A DNA stretch of 64,000 nucleotides from Antedon mediterranea. Lineage: Eukaryota > Echinodermata > Crinoidea > Comatulida > Antedonidae. Positions 53,701 through 64,000 of the stretch are shown one piece after another. The translations under genes and the position numbers were made by a program. Each line of letters begins with the position of its first letter. The stretch's first letter is position 1. The stretch spans positions 34,427,304 to 34,491,303 of the forward strand of contig NC_092671.1 in assembly GCF_964355755.1 (NCBI RefSeq). The letters run 5' to 3'. The notes beneath the pieces are model-generated. The model saw nothing but the letters and a program-made list of their open reading frames with translations, was not told the origin of the DNA and ran no database searches.

Positions 53701-54229
53701 GGCATTCATAGTGCAGACACGATATGAACAAAAATCCTTATATGATGACGTCACACACCTACCAGCATCCCAGCTGATTATGACGTATTACAATTTTACC
53801 GTACCTTTAGTAAACGGAAGTTAGGATACGGTATCGTATCTTTAGCCACGGCGTTAAATTTTATTTTTATTTCAAGACTTCAAGAGGCAATCACAACAGG
53901 ATACATATAAATGGCAAGTTAAGTAAAATATTATTAATATAAGTATAATGAATACAGTAGGCCTAAGGCCTAGTGTAGTAGCCTTATATTTTAATTAGTT
54001 TATGATGTAATAATAACAAAAAACACAAACCTTCATCATCTGCAGGTTCTCTGTCACTGATGTGTGGCAATTGATTCACACTATCTGCTTCACCAGACGA
54101 AACATTTAAACCTCCATCTTGCTGTTGATAGCTTATTTCTCTAGGCCCAGTGTCTTTACTGTTAAGTGGCGTCCTATGCCGCGAGAAAACTGCACAGCAG
54201 CAGCGGGACGATGAATTTTTGTTACCCAT
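41792..54229 (-). CDS. CCNY: Cyclin-Y (342 aa)
   Basis: Membrane-anchored atypical cyclin that activates CDK14/CDK16-type kinases, with known roles in Wnt co-receptor phosphorylation. Coding exons on the minus strand, 5' to 3': 54229-54031, 49867-49805, 48715-48598, 45733-45646, 45325-45206, 43502-43336, 42167-42005, 41902-41792. They join in frame to 342 residues, essentially the family's normal length. N-terminus [12 protein letters not shown] gives a myristoylation glycine and adjacent cysteines for palmitoylation. Residues about 102-125 ([20 protein letters not shown]) are the conserved pre-cyclin segment. The cyclin box spans about 125-270 ([40 protein letters not shown]). The C-terminus has RSQSAD, like the 14-3-3 site of other cyclin-Y proteins. 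Residues 13-66 are less conserved. The introns hold several repeats, and the first is 4.2 kb. Confidence 0.98.
42545..42595. repeat. Diverged GGAGGTA palindrome
   Basis: TATGGAGGTACAGTATA...TTTATACTTCCATGG in a cyclin-Y intron, a degenerate relative of the CATGGAGGTATAAA palindromes at 20.8, 54.8 and 61.2 kb. Confidence 0.4.
43755..43979. mobile_element. TATTGTCCC MITE, copy 1
   Basis: The left end TGTATTGTCCCTC and the right end GGGTGACAATATTG are inverted. Internal words (TTTACCTAAAAAACT, ACGGAAGTGATTAACTTTA, TTTTTCATGTTTTTGGG) match the longer copy at 56811-57126. Confidence 0.65.
49972..50110 (-). repeat. LINE-like 3' end, inverted
   Basis: Begins (ATTT)n then TAACCAGGGTGGCCCAATCA and GGTCTCCCTTAGGGCCGTGG, the layout of an inverted non-LTR retroelement 3' end with a TTTA-type tail. 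In a cyclin-Y intron. Family not assigned. Confidence 0.4.
52436..52541. repeat. Two-copy direct tandem repeat of about 55 bp
   Basis: GGTACATCATATCTATGAAT followed by ATAGTGCATCAGGGGTTACT and TACCAAAAT occurs twice in a row with no visible change. In cyclin-Y intron 1. Confidence 0.9.
52837..53853. mobile_element. 1,017-bp foldback element with 9-bp target duplication (Mutator-like, non-autonomous)
   Basis: A perfect 9-bp duplication TTAAATTTT flanks it (52828-52836 and 53854-53862). The ends CGCCGTGGCTAAAGATACGG and its inverted partner at 53853 begin long inverted arms. These include TCCTAACTTCCGTTT, GTGTGTGACGTCATCATATA and, further in, CTGTGACTCAGCCC with ATGCATGTGTGCG, so much of the element folds back. 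Long TIRs plus 9-bp target duplications are typical of Mutator-like elements. No transposase frame. It sits in cyclin-Y intron 1. Confidence 0.85.
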
Positions 54230-54560
54230 CCTTCTGCAAAAGGCCTAGCCGAGTGCGAAGGCCTAACGACCTGCAGTGTAGCTGACAGACTCTGAGCAGC
54301 TAGCCTACCTCTAGCTGGCTACGCCTTACGTTTGCAAAGACACGACTACCTGGTGAAATCCCTCTTTCTCCTGCAAACTGAGACAATCATTAGTTTTCTT
54401 AAATACAATCCATAAGCCTTATTAATGTATGTTAACAAGTTATGGAAGGTTTACATCTTTTCGCATGTTTTCCATCATCAATCTTTTTTTAGAGGGTAGG
54501 GAATTTAGCACTTCCGGATTATTACAAGATAGGACGAAAATAGCCGACGAGGTCCAGCCG
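54230..54560 (-). promoter_or_regulatory. Probable 5' UTR / promoter of cyclin-Y
   Basis: More GC-rich sequence just upstream of the cyclin-Y ATG (AGCCGAGTGCGAAGGCC, CGACGAGGTCCAGCCGCGC) that drops to AT-rich sequence beyond 54,570. No TATA box is evident; inference from position and composition only. Confidence 0.4.
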
Positions 54561-54802
54561 CGCACAATATATATAATGTGTTATGTTACATGTTTTAGTA
54601 CTTGATACGCTTTGATGGCCACAGAATAAAAAATAATGCCAAATAAATTTATATAATTAACAACAACTTTGATCAATGTATGCAAGGTTGAATGCATTAA
54701 ATTAAAATTATCCAAAAAATATTGTTTTCAGTGGGCTAGCGACTGAAGCATAGGCTAAAACATATATCTTACATGTTGGTGGCGCAGAGTATGTTGTTCA
54801 AT

Positions 54803-54826
54803 CATGGAGGTTTTATACCTCCATGG
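54803..54826. repeat. Short palindrome CATGGAGGTTTTATACCTCCATG
   Basis: Near-perfect hairpin flanked by TTCAAT and TTCAATC. Same family as 20778-20806 and 61232-61275. Confidence 0.6.
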
Positions 54827-55199
54827 TTCAATCTACCCAGGGATTTTTATCGCCCTCCTATTATAACTATCCTAATGTCTTACTCTTTCAAATACATTAG
54901 TTACGTCGTTTTACAATCAGTTTTACAATAGTGCTTCAATGACATATTTCTAAAAAAAGTTACGTAAAAGTAATTAATATTACAAACTAGACCTAATTAC
55001 ATTTCATTTTTAAATTTACTACATTAAACTACAGGAAAAATGGTTGCGCCCTCTTTTTATTATTAGCTCCAACCAAAGATCTTATATCTTTGCTCCAACA
55101 GGAGGAGTGATTGTAACCACTAGATGGAGTGAATTAGTTAATATTAGCGATACAATTATTACAAGCCTATTAAATTTGGAAACACTAATTTAAAATAAA

Positions 55200-55450
55200 A
55201 CGTCACTTCATGAAAATTATTTTAAAAAATAATTAAAAATGCCTAAACCAATTTTTTAAATGGTAGACCCGCCTACATCAATCATTGAAATGTGAACAAT
55301 TAAAATTAATAAAACCAGACTTTGAATAGGTATTTTGAAGTTTTAATAATGAAGTTCAAAATAGGAATATCCCCAAAAAGTTAGACTATTATGTGAGATT
55401 AAAATGGCATATATTCAACAAAAGCATTTGTTTTTATTATTTTGTCAGGG
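55200..55450. repeat. Dispersed repeat related to 12.95-13.11 kb
   Basis: Shares GATTAAAATGGCATAT, TTTTATTATTTTGTCAGGGG and a preceding CGTCACTT with the copy upstream of the small peptide gene. Boundaries unknown. Confidence 0.45.
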
Positions 55451-56810
55451 GAAAAATACATCTTTAAATTATACGTAGGCATATTTAATTATAATTTTTA
55501 ACTGTTTTGCATTTATTTCACGTAGACCTATATTACAAAAAAAAAAGACACATCGACTATATACATAATTATTTGAGTATTGATTGACCTCCCAAAAGTG
55601 TCAAAGCAGGTATAGTTTCGAATGCTTGAGGGGGAACTAGGCCTATTTCATTTGTTATGTTTTTTATTATTTAGTTTTCGGTACCGGAACGCCTTATGTG
55701 GCGGTTTCGGTCTCAAAATATGTTCTCATATCTCTCACTTCTGTTTTGCATAATTTGGGTATTTAATTTATAAAACAAACACTTCTGTAGGCCTAATCTA
55801 ATTTAGTTTGAATAGTGAAACATTTTTCATTTCTTTTCATGTTATATGTTTGTTCTTTTTTTATCCTTTGTGGTTCAACACCACCTGTATTTCATTCAAT
55901 GCTTCATTACAAATTTCTAAACATTTTCTATCTTTTTTCATTATTTTCTGTTTTTCTTTAGTATCATACCATTAATACAAAGTACTTCTTAATATTCTTT
56001 TGTTTGTTAAATCCTCTATTATTTACAATAACCAATTGTACATTTGACTAAATGGTACTTAACTCCATACATCAAATGCATTGTATGGTGTATGTACTAC
56101 GATTAACCTCACACCCACACAGTCTACACACATGTAAACATACACATTCATTTATATAATATAATTTGTCCAAATTTAACAAATATGAATTGTATTTATT
56201 ATTCATAATATTATAAACACTTTTAAGTGAAATGTAATTTATTACAAAATATTGAATTCTTGTCTCCATTTTAGTTCATAGACTACAACTGTTTGTCCTT
56301 TCTAAATTCAATTCAAATTGATACCACCATATCTTACTTTGTTTCATTTTAAAATGTTCGACGATTAAAAGAGAATATTAATGGCACTGCGGCATCAAGT
56401 GGGTCATTCGGTCTCTTTTTCAAATTAATTAATTTTTCCTTTTTCAATTAATTATGGTCAATTAATTCAATTAATTCAATTAATATGGAACTTAATTCGT
56501 CCGTGAACCGATCATTTAGCGTAATGAGCTGATGCGCCGAACATTTTGAAGTAGGCCCAGACTAACTGTACAACCTTCAAGATTGTGCTGTTTATATATC
56601 GAAAGCCTTAGGCCTATATTAATATAAAATAAATAATTTGAAATGTTCTTATATTGCCAACTCAAATTATTAACAACAGGGAGGTAATATTAATTATGCG
56701 ACAACCCTGGTTTATTTGTTGGTGTATTGTATGTGTGTGTAGGTATACGTGTGGGTGTTTAGTTTGAGTAAAATTTGAAAAACGTGTAGACTTTACGATT
56801 ATTGAAGAAT

Positions 56811-57126
56811 ATGTATTGTCCCCTGAACATTTTTTTTATATATTTTGAATATGTCATTTTAATGTCACAATAGTTATTCACTTTGACCTAAAATTAAATC
56901 GGGAAAAATTATTTACCTGAAAAAACTGTAATTTAAAGCAAAAAAATTAAATTGGCTGCTAGCGAATGGGTTTTTGGTTGAATTCAATTGTCTATTTTGT
57001 AATTTTATAAGTGAAAACATAATTTTTTCGGTTTTTTTTTATGGAAGTGATTACCTTAACAAAATGGCTTTTTTAAAGTTTATTATTTTTATTCAGTCAT
57101 TTTTTATGTTTTGGGGGACAATACAT
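56811..57126. mobile_element. TATTGTCCC MITE, copy 2
   Basis: ATGTATTGTCCCC at the left and GGGGGACAATACAT at the right are inverted, about 316 bp, no ORF. Internal words match the copy at 43755-43979. A third partial end (TTATTGTCCCCCTGGAAAAA) is at about 62,108. Confidence 0.75.
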
Positions 57127-58930
57127 ATTTAAACATTGGCTTTTTTAAATTTTCCTTTTTTTTCATCATCATCATTATTCAAGTCCTTCAAATTCTTGGT
57201 GTTTTTTTAAATGAAATTAACATGTTTGTATTTGCTGATGTAACTTAAGACAACTAACTATTATTCACTATGACTTGTAAAGGGTAAGGATCTCTTACAC
57301 CGTTAACAAATGACATTCAAAATTTGATTTTTTTTTCCCAATACGCCACATCAATGTTCAGTTTTAAACCTGCGGAACCTGCTTGAAATGTACCTTAAAC
57401 AATTGCAATTATGATAATGAAATTAATATATACTCAAGTTTATTCAAACATGACGACGATACACCTTTATTATTTCCAAGTAATCATGCGAGACCTTAAC
57501 CATACTATTTACGTTACTTTTTGGTATAAGGTATTTCATTACTTTTATTTCTGCCGCCAATTGCACCATTATGAGGGAATAATATAGTCACTATTATGTT
57601 TTTGGTTTTTTTTTTAATGGAAAGAAGAAGGAAATGAGAGGAATTCCACCAGGATTTTTAAATATGATTGGATAGGGGCGAGGGCTAAAGAAATTGAAAT
57701 TCTTTTATAGACTATAGATAGGCATCTTAAATCTTCTTTTTCGTTTCATATAGACGTACCGGTATGCTACTGATGTTGTTTTTGTTTATGAGACAAATAT
57801 GTTTGCTTCTAATTTGATTCCTGAAAAAGTGTATTATTTGCCTTATTTACTATTGTAACATATTTTGGTTTTGATGACTTTCTTTTTGAATAAATTTAAA
57901 ATAAATATATTTATAAATATTATATAAAACAATTGTAATTGTTTATGTCGTATATATTTATTTGATTACTGTTACTATTTGTGTTACTTTTTATTGTGGC
58001 TAATTATTACCATTATTAAAAGTGTTATTGAACTTAAACATGTTCATTACTCGTTGTTATTATTGTTCGTACTGGATAATGCTCGGTTGCAACACAATCG
58101 ATGATGACTCGAACTGGCGCTTTTTCATTGGTCATCTCGCTCGCTTTGGTCTTACCACTCTTCCCTGTTCTTGCGTTTCGTCCTACCAATCTTTAGAAAA
58201 AAACAAGGAAATTGCTAACAAATGTGTTTTTCCTTTTCTTCATTATGATTTTAATTTTTTTTTAAATACACGTCATAACGTTAAAATTGTAGAGAACATG
58301 GTACCATTAAATATTATAAACTATTATATCGTTTAAAAAAATAGTACATGCGAATTAACGTAGTAGGATACGTTGATAGGATAAAAAAAATATACGCAAT
58401 TACCGAGTCAGTGGTGCTCGTCTGATCCCACGAGAGCCGTTCACACAGCAATAGAAACATACAAAAAGTAGGTAGCGCACCATATCGCAGTGCATATCAA
58501 AGGAAAATTGATTATGCCGACAGAAACTATTATTCACGCATTAAAGATAATTCCATTGAATTTTTGTTTTTCTAAAATCCATTTCGTCAACAAATTTCTA
58601 GATATTTGGTCGGATAACAACCATGATATTTGGTGTTCTAGCCATACAGGCGTGTTAATATTTTGCGATAGTGTTTTGCGACAAGAATTCCTAATAACCA
58701 AAAACAAACATAAAATTACATTAGCAGAAGTTTTATTATCTTTGGGACTATATAATGACATAAAGAGCTTAATCTTATCTCATATGACATCATACCCATG
58801 CAAAGCTTATGTTCAATTAGGTGCCGTGTTTTTTTTTTCTTTCTTTCCCGTGCAGTCAAATCTACACAGTGTCAAATATATTGAACTTGGTGTTTGATCA
58901 ACCAAGGTGTTCAGCTACCTTCAGGTATTT
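57127..58930. other. Gene-free AT-rich stretch
   Basis: Contains chance open frames of up to 135 codons (58,490-58,897) with no recognisable domain, poor composition and poly-T interruptions. No gene supported. Confidence 0.45.
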
Positions 58931-58934
58931 TACT

Positions 58935-59290
58935 TTTTAGCGCCGCCGACAATCAGGAGCGCGGCCGCCTTTAATCAGTTAGAATTTCAGGTTCCATTAA
59001 TCACTAAAGTGAAAAGGCAGCCTACAATTAGTTGGTCAACTTGCCCGCCTTTGTCCCGCCCAATCCAGCCCTGTACGTAATGAAGGACACTTTTCCTGTC
59101 AACAAATTCTTGTCGGCTGCTTTGAACCTGCTGTCAGGGTTAATAGATCGGCAAGCCTTACGTATCCACCATGACGCCATTCTATTGGTTCGCGGTAAAC
59201 ATCAAAGGCATTCATAGTTAAGTTGATTGGCTATCGGCATATGAAAGAGGAAAATGGTCTCTGAAGTGAACCGCCTATTCACGCTTTGTG
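58935..59290 (+). promoter_or_regulatory. Probable CCAAT-type promoter
   Basis: A local GC-rich patch (AGCGCCGCCGACAATCAGGAGC, GCGGCCGCC) is followed by two inverted CCAAT boxes (CTATTGGTTCGCGG near 59,180; GATTGGCTATCGG near 59,226), then sequence leading to a short coding exon with a strong donor at 59475. Direction inferred from that exon. Confidence 0.45.
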
Positions 59291-59444
59291 TACAAATGCA
59301 AACTAATTGAGTAGTTGTGATCCAGCCTCTTTAGACATGATATCATAAGAAACAGTCCCCGGCAGCGTTCATCTTCCACAAACGTGTTCATATTACTGAA
59401 ATTTATGCTAAATTAAGTGTTATATTATTGAAGATTTGGCTGTC

Positions 59445-59474
59445 ATGACGGCTACTAGTCGAACCAACACATTG
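59445..59474 (+). CDS. Putative first coding exon (MTATSRTNTL), gene continues beyond view
   Basis: ATG at 59445 opens ten codons ending exactly at a consensus donor (TTG|GTAAGT), phase 0. The upstream CCAAT-type promoter supports it. No convincing second exon was found in the remaining 4.5 kb, so the gene probably continues outside the window. The product cannot be named from ten residues. Confidence 0.4.
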
Positions 59475-61231
59475 GTAAGTACCTCGTTGTCAAAATGGAC
59501 CATATTTCCGGGAAACTATACCTTCATTTTGTATATTATTATACCAATTATAAGTTTATGATTATACCATGTATTCAATGTTATTAACCATTATCGCTAG
59601 GTTTGTAACATGCATGTGGGTAGCCTGTAAAAACGATTCAGTGTAAAGAATTTTACTTAACGGAGGAGGCTAATTAATAATAAATAAAAATGTAATACTG
59701 TACATAGTAATGTTTAAAAATAATTGTATGGCTACTCATACCATACGGGCCATGGCCATATTTGCCACTTGTTGTAGGCCCATGGTACTAAAATATAAGT
59801 AATCACCACCCTTGCTATACTACTCTGTGATCATTAATTAGGCACGTATTATATAATAAATAATAGACTCATGGTTATTCACAACCACCCGTGGTACTCT
59901 TTTACGACGTGTAGGCCTACTTGGATAGCCCCTATCGATATGCTACTTTAAATTGTTGACCGTTGGTCGATATCTCTATTTAAACATGGTTTTTAGGATT
60001 GTCAGTGACACCCCAAAAACTTCATCAAATGTATCGCACGTGCGTTTATATACTGATAATAAAGATACATGTTTAGTACGCGCGCGTCAACCATGTCTCT
60101 TTTATACGCGCACTGTAACTGCCTCTTCTTGTTACTGTTATCAAGTGTTCCAGTTTTTAAAATCGTGATATTTTTGCTATGTTGTTTTCACAAGATGCTT
60201 TTAATGACACGCTTTTCAAGTTGTTTTCAAACCATATTTAGCCAAATAGGTGTTATAAAAACATCTTTACGAAATAGTTACGTCAAACACGTATCAAATT
60301 TTTGTTGACACTAATCAGATAAGAGATTACAGGCTGTCTATGTTTTTTTGACGAATTCACCAACTAGATTGAATTATATTACATAGCTATTTTAGACTAC
60401 ATCCTACATGGGTATTTACGTACTATTACCAAAATATGATTTTAAGTAGGCCTAATTTATGCATAATAAAAGGAATTTGGCACACGATGAAAACAGATAA
60501 ATTATCAATATCACTTTTTAAAAAAAAACAGTGATAATGATAATTTTACATTTTGAAGTGAAACCGGTGAAAAAATAGTTCAGTGCCTGAAGGAAATATA
60601 TTTTAAACATGAATAGGCCTACTGCAGGGCGTATATATTTTATATGGAGAAGAGGTTGGGGTAGAACAATGAGGACACATTATTATTACATTTTTTTAAA
60701 TATAAGAAAAAGCGGGCTGACGTAAGTCTAGGCTTATATAATACAGTTTTTTTTAAGTTTTGTCCTGAAAAAAATGACACATGTGCGTTTTTTGCGTTAG
60801 AAATAATACGCGCTTCGCTTGTCAAAAAATATAATGCTTATGTTATAATAAAGAATCTAGGGATTATGTCAAACGTTATGTACAGTAGGCATATGTCTTT
60901 TACGGAGGAATCGGTTTCTGCATCTTCATACATTGTATTGTACATCTATACATTTAATAACGTCGGAACGAAACCCTTTATCCGATTGATAAACAGCGTC
61001 AATTGTGTTAACACACAAGATACATATTTATCAACATCTGAGATCAAAAGTCGTTTGTCGCTTTCAATAAAAATCAATCACTGTATACATTTATTTCCTT
61101 TAACTATTTAAACTATAATTAATCAAATAACTTTCTTCCTAATTAGATAAAGACAGAACAATATCTACAATTTTGTATTAATTAATTATTTCACTAGCAA
61201 AAACAGTTTTTGGTGCCAATCAGGCCTCAAT
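59475..61231. other. Possible intron or intergenic, nothing further recognised
   Basis: AT-rich, with several TAGGCCTA words and a GTACGCGCGCGTC motif at 60,078 of the type later tandemly repeated at 62.5 kb. Confidence 0.4.
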
Positions 61232-61275
61232 CATGGAGGTATAAAATTAGATTAATAATTTTATACCTTCATGCA
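61232..61275. repeat. CATGGAGGTATAAAATTA palindrome
   Basis: Arms CATGGAGGTATAAAATTA and TAATTTTATACCTTCATG around a short loop, flanked by TCAAT and TCAAT. Longest-armed copy of the family. Confidence 0.6.
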
Positions 61276-61566
61276 TCAATCATACCTTTATATCAGGCCA
61301 ATAACTACCGTACTGTAGCAAAAATAAAAAATATATATTTTCTGATGAGTATAGTGTAATTGCATTTTGAAATGATTTTAAGTTATTTCTACTTTAACAT
61401 CATTTCATGATGTTCTGTCATCAGTCGCCAATCTGACACAACGAACTGAGACGCGCGTACAAATGTTGATGTGAGAATACATATGTACGCGCGCGTCCAC
61501 GTTTTGCCTCTAACGTCACTAACGGTTGTTAACCAGTCACCACATCGTCTGTTTCAAGTGTCATTA

Positions 61567-61720
61567 TACTCACTTGGCCTAAATAATTACGAATAAGCTG
61601 AGGAAATTGAAATCCAACTTGTTTTTATAATCCAGCACAAAGTCATTTGGGAAGACAGGCACAATAGAGTGATACCACGGAGGACCCGTTCGCGCCGGAA
61701 CGGGAGCCATAACTCCAGGG
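61567..61720 (-). CDS. Weak candidate minus-strand exon
   Basis: A GC-rich island (61,660-61,860) contains a minus-strand ATG near 61,711 opening about 43 codons (MAPVPARTGPPWYHS...), with a GTGAGT donor at about 61,573 just beyond its stop. Composition is gene-like, but the frame stops before the donor and no family is recognised. It may be a 5' UTR exon or chance. Confidence 0.2.
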
Positions 61721-62493
61721 TCGGTAGGCGAGGGGTGTTGGTTCGGAAATGGGACAAGACGTCAGTTGTCAATTACACTTGATGGTTAATTAAAATTGAC
61801 AGCCAGGCTGTCAGCTGCACGTAAGGAGGTCTCTGTCGTAGCATCAAGCCCCGGATATTACGCCTTAATTATTTACAAACTCAGCCTACAAGTGTTAACA
61901 AGCAATACAATCTAGACTAGAGATCATATTTTGATTGACTACGGGTTTTTTTTTCATTACAGTTTTTATAATGAAAGTAATATTGTATTTATAAATTATA
62001 AATGTTTTATTATTTATTTTATTAATTATTTTATTAATATAAAAACCAGATGGTTGAAATTAAGACAATAAAAGAAATTTTCAATTAAGCATTTATTTAA
62101 AGATAATACTTATTGTCCCCCTGGAAAAAATGTTATATAATAATTATCATAATATTAATGATACCATATAGGGCCTAAGAAGAAAATTAAAGTAAAAATG
62201 AATCGGGAAACTAAGTAGGCTCTAGGTCTAATTTCATTGAATCTCGTTTAGGAACTTTCTGGCAGAGGTAACTAAACCTTGCTTGTCGTTCATCCAATCA
62301 AGTAGGCCTAATCCGGGTTATAATGACAAATAAATCCTGTAAAATAACAATTACCCTTTAAATATACAAAAGTACAGGGTTTCCGGCAGTCAGTATCACA
62401 TTTTATGAAATAAATCCCGTTCTTACATAGGTCGTTTGCCTAAGGCTAACACATCATTCAATTTCTTAATTAATTCGATTCGCACATTTATTG

Positions 62494-62815
62494 TACGCGC
62501 GCATCGAATTTGTGTCGTTTTTTTATGGAATAATTATATTATTTGTACGCGCGCGTCTATGTCGTGTTGCTTCTTTGATAGGCGCATTCAAACATTAATG
62601 AAATGGTTACGACATTTGTACCCGCGCGTCTGTGTCGTGTTGCTTCTGTGATAGGCGCATTCAAACATTGATGAAATGGTTACGACATGTGTACGCACAC
62701 GTCGGTGTCGTGTTGTTTCTTTGATAGGCGCGTTCAAACATTGATAAAATGGTTACAACATTCATACGCGCGCGTCGGTGTCGTGTTGCTTCTTCGACAC
62801 GTGCGTTCAAACATT
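62494..62815. repeat. About 72-bp CpG-rich minisatellite, 4-5 units
   Basis: Units begin GTACGCGCGCGTC (62,547), GTACCCGCGCGTC (62,619), GTACGCACACGTC (62,691) and ATACGCGCGCGTC (62,764), each followed by GTGTCGTGTTGCTTCT, GATAGGCGCATTCAAACATT and GAAATGGTTACGACAT. A diverged first unit starts at 62,494. Confidence 0.9.
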
Positions 62816-62819
62816 TTAA

Positions 62820-63480
62820 AACGGTGGCCTACGTCACTAGTTTTGTTACTTTTCTTGGTATGAAAACTGTTGACGTGTTACATTGTTTGACTTCTTAATG
62901 CACTTGCCCGTTTTCACAGACAGTTCGACGTGCCTGGATTTATGAGTATTTCAAAGCATATGTTGCTTTAATGCTCATCGGTCAAAATGTAACTAGCATG
63001 TTTAACAACGTCAGTGATTATGTAACTTGTACAGTAGTGTAATGGACTGACAGTAGAATCGAAGCGTGTCGATACGTGAACTTGGCTTATCAAATATATA
63101 TAAATAAATAAATAAATTGTTGCGTAATTCTAGAGACGCATTTTTATAAGGAAACAGCTTTATTACATCTGTAAAAGAACTGTATTTTTTTCAAACAGTT
63201 ATACATGTTCAGTAATTATTATTATCACAAATAGGCCTATAGAACAAAACCAATCCAAAATATAAAAGACACAAAAGGAAAAACAGTACGGTATGAACTT
63301 GTTTTCAAAAACAAAATTATTAACGTTGTAATTGTTTTTGTTTGTTTTGTCTCATGTAAACAATAAAGGTTTTTTTTTTTTTTATTTGCGGTTTATCATT
63401 TTTTTTTTGGTCGATTGCTTGTTACAATTCTGTTCTATTTTTTAAAATAAATTTCAAATTCTAATATAATACTATATGAC
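62820..63480. other. Gene-free stretch
   Basis: No exon recognised; AT-rich with poly-T near 63,370. Confidence 0.4.
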
Positions 63481-63589
63481 AGTTGACAATTGAATTGCAT
63501 TGGCAAAAAAAAGAGAAAATAATAGAGGTCAATAATTCCGGTAGAATCCGTCCTTTAAAAAATGCAATACTACTCGATGTAGGAAATCA

Positions 63590-63818
63590 TTCCACAACTC
63601 AATACATGTCTCCAACTCAACATTTCAAAGTTAGTTGTTTATCCCTCTTTGTAACCATGTACGTTTTTTCTAATTTTAGTCTTAATATATTAATAATATA
63701 TTTATTACTGTTAAGAGTGTTATGTTTTTCTGTATTGTGAGTGTAATATAAGCATCAAGGAAAACAAAATTCATGTTCGCCTTGTTGTCATGACAATAAA
63801 GTTTTATCTTATCTTATC
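63590..63818 (+). repeat. LINE-like 3' end with (TTATC)n tail
   Basis: The sequence ends GTCATGACAATAAAGTTTTATCTTATCTTATC, the classic AATAAAG plus short tandem tail of a CR1/L2-type non-LTR retroelement. A mirrored (GATAA)n tract at 14,180-14,205 is probably another insertion's tail. The 85-codon frame upstream (63483-63740) has no recognised domain and may be decayed 3' sequence. Confidence 0.5.
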
Positions 63819-64000
63819 AAACGAATTATGAATGATAATAAAGCCAGATATAATATATGTATAATAGTTTCACATCACCTTCCTTGTCATATTTTGAAGC
63901 AAACTGACCTTGTTTTAAAAACTTATTCAGAAACAAAATTTAAAAGAATCGTTAAATCTTACATCGAAATGTCATGATTTCTAGGAGTTTAGGCCTAAAC

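Noticed and set aside
58022-58336. 104-codon open frame
   Set aside because: No family resemblance, no conserved pattern, low-complexity end.
58490-58897. 135-codon open frame
   Set aside because: No recognisable domain, contains a poly-T derived Phe run, and no splice or promoter context. Compatible with chance in AT-rich DNA.

Overview
This is an AT-rich animal genome window with genes split by introns (GT-AG plus one GC-AG). It contains one nearly complete immune/death-type signalling gene, a probable small secreted-peptide gene, a complete front-end fatty acid desaturase gene and a complete cyclin-Y gene. The rest is introns, satellites and DNA-transposon debris. The combination of a death-fold ROCO protein, cytochrome-b5 desaturase, very frequent TAGGCCTA words and tRNA-derived SINEs suggests a marine deuterostome invertebrate. 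I favour an echinoderm, but the sequence alone does not prove it.

Layout. 0.8-11.3 kb (+): a tandem-DED / ROC GTPase / COR / Death-domain protein. Its coding sequence enters the window through a string of tiny in-frame exons; the true 5' end lies upstream. 13.4-14.7 kb (+): a three-exon gene for a 65-residue secreted peptide with a two-cysteine loop. 15.7-21.9 kb (+): an 11-exon, 434-residue cytochrome b5 / fatty acid desaturase. 22-31 kb: no genes; palindromic MITEs, a three-monomer higher-order satellite (26.3-29.0 kb) and a second ACTAGT-centred array. 31.5-36.6 kb: nested repeats, a 653-bp TIR element and a TIR element carrying a frameshifted HIRAN-like domain. 38.3-39.5 kb: an 18-bp self-complementary minisatellite. 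41.8-54.2 kb (-): cyclin-Y in 8 coding exons (342 residues), with a 1,017-bp foldback element with 9-bp target duplications in intron 1. 54.3-64 kb: mostly intergenic, with a probable promoter plus first coding exon near 59.0-59.5 kb (+), a CpG-rich 72-bp minisatellite at 62.5-62.8 kb and a LINE-like 3' tail near 63.8 kb.

The genes are not a functional operon; they look like independent neighbours. The most interesting items are the tandem-DED-ROC-COR-Death architecture, in which a GTPase switch sits between two classes of death-fold adaptor domain, and the chain of 15-27-nt symmetric exons that feeds it. All exon models were built by hand from splice consensus, reading-frame continuity and protein-family resemblance; no alignment or expression data were used.
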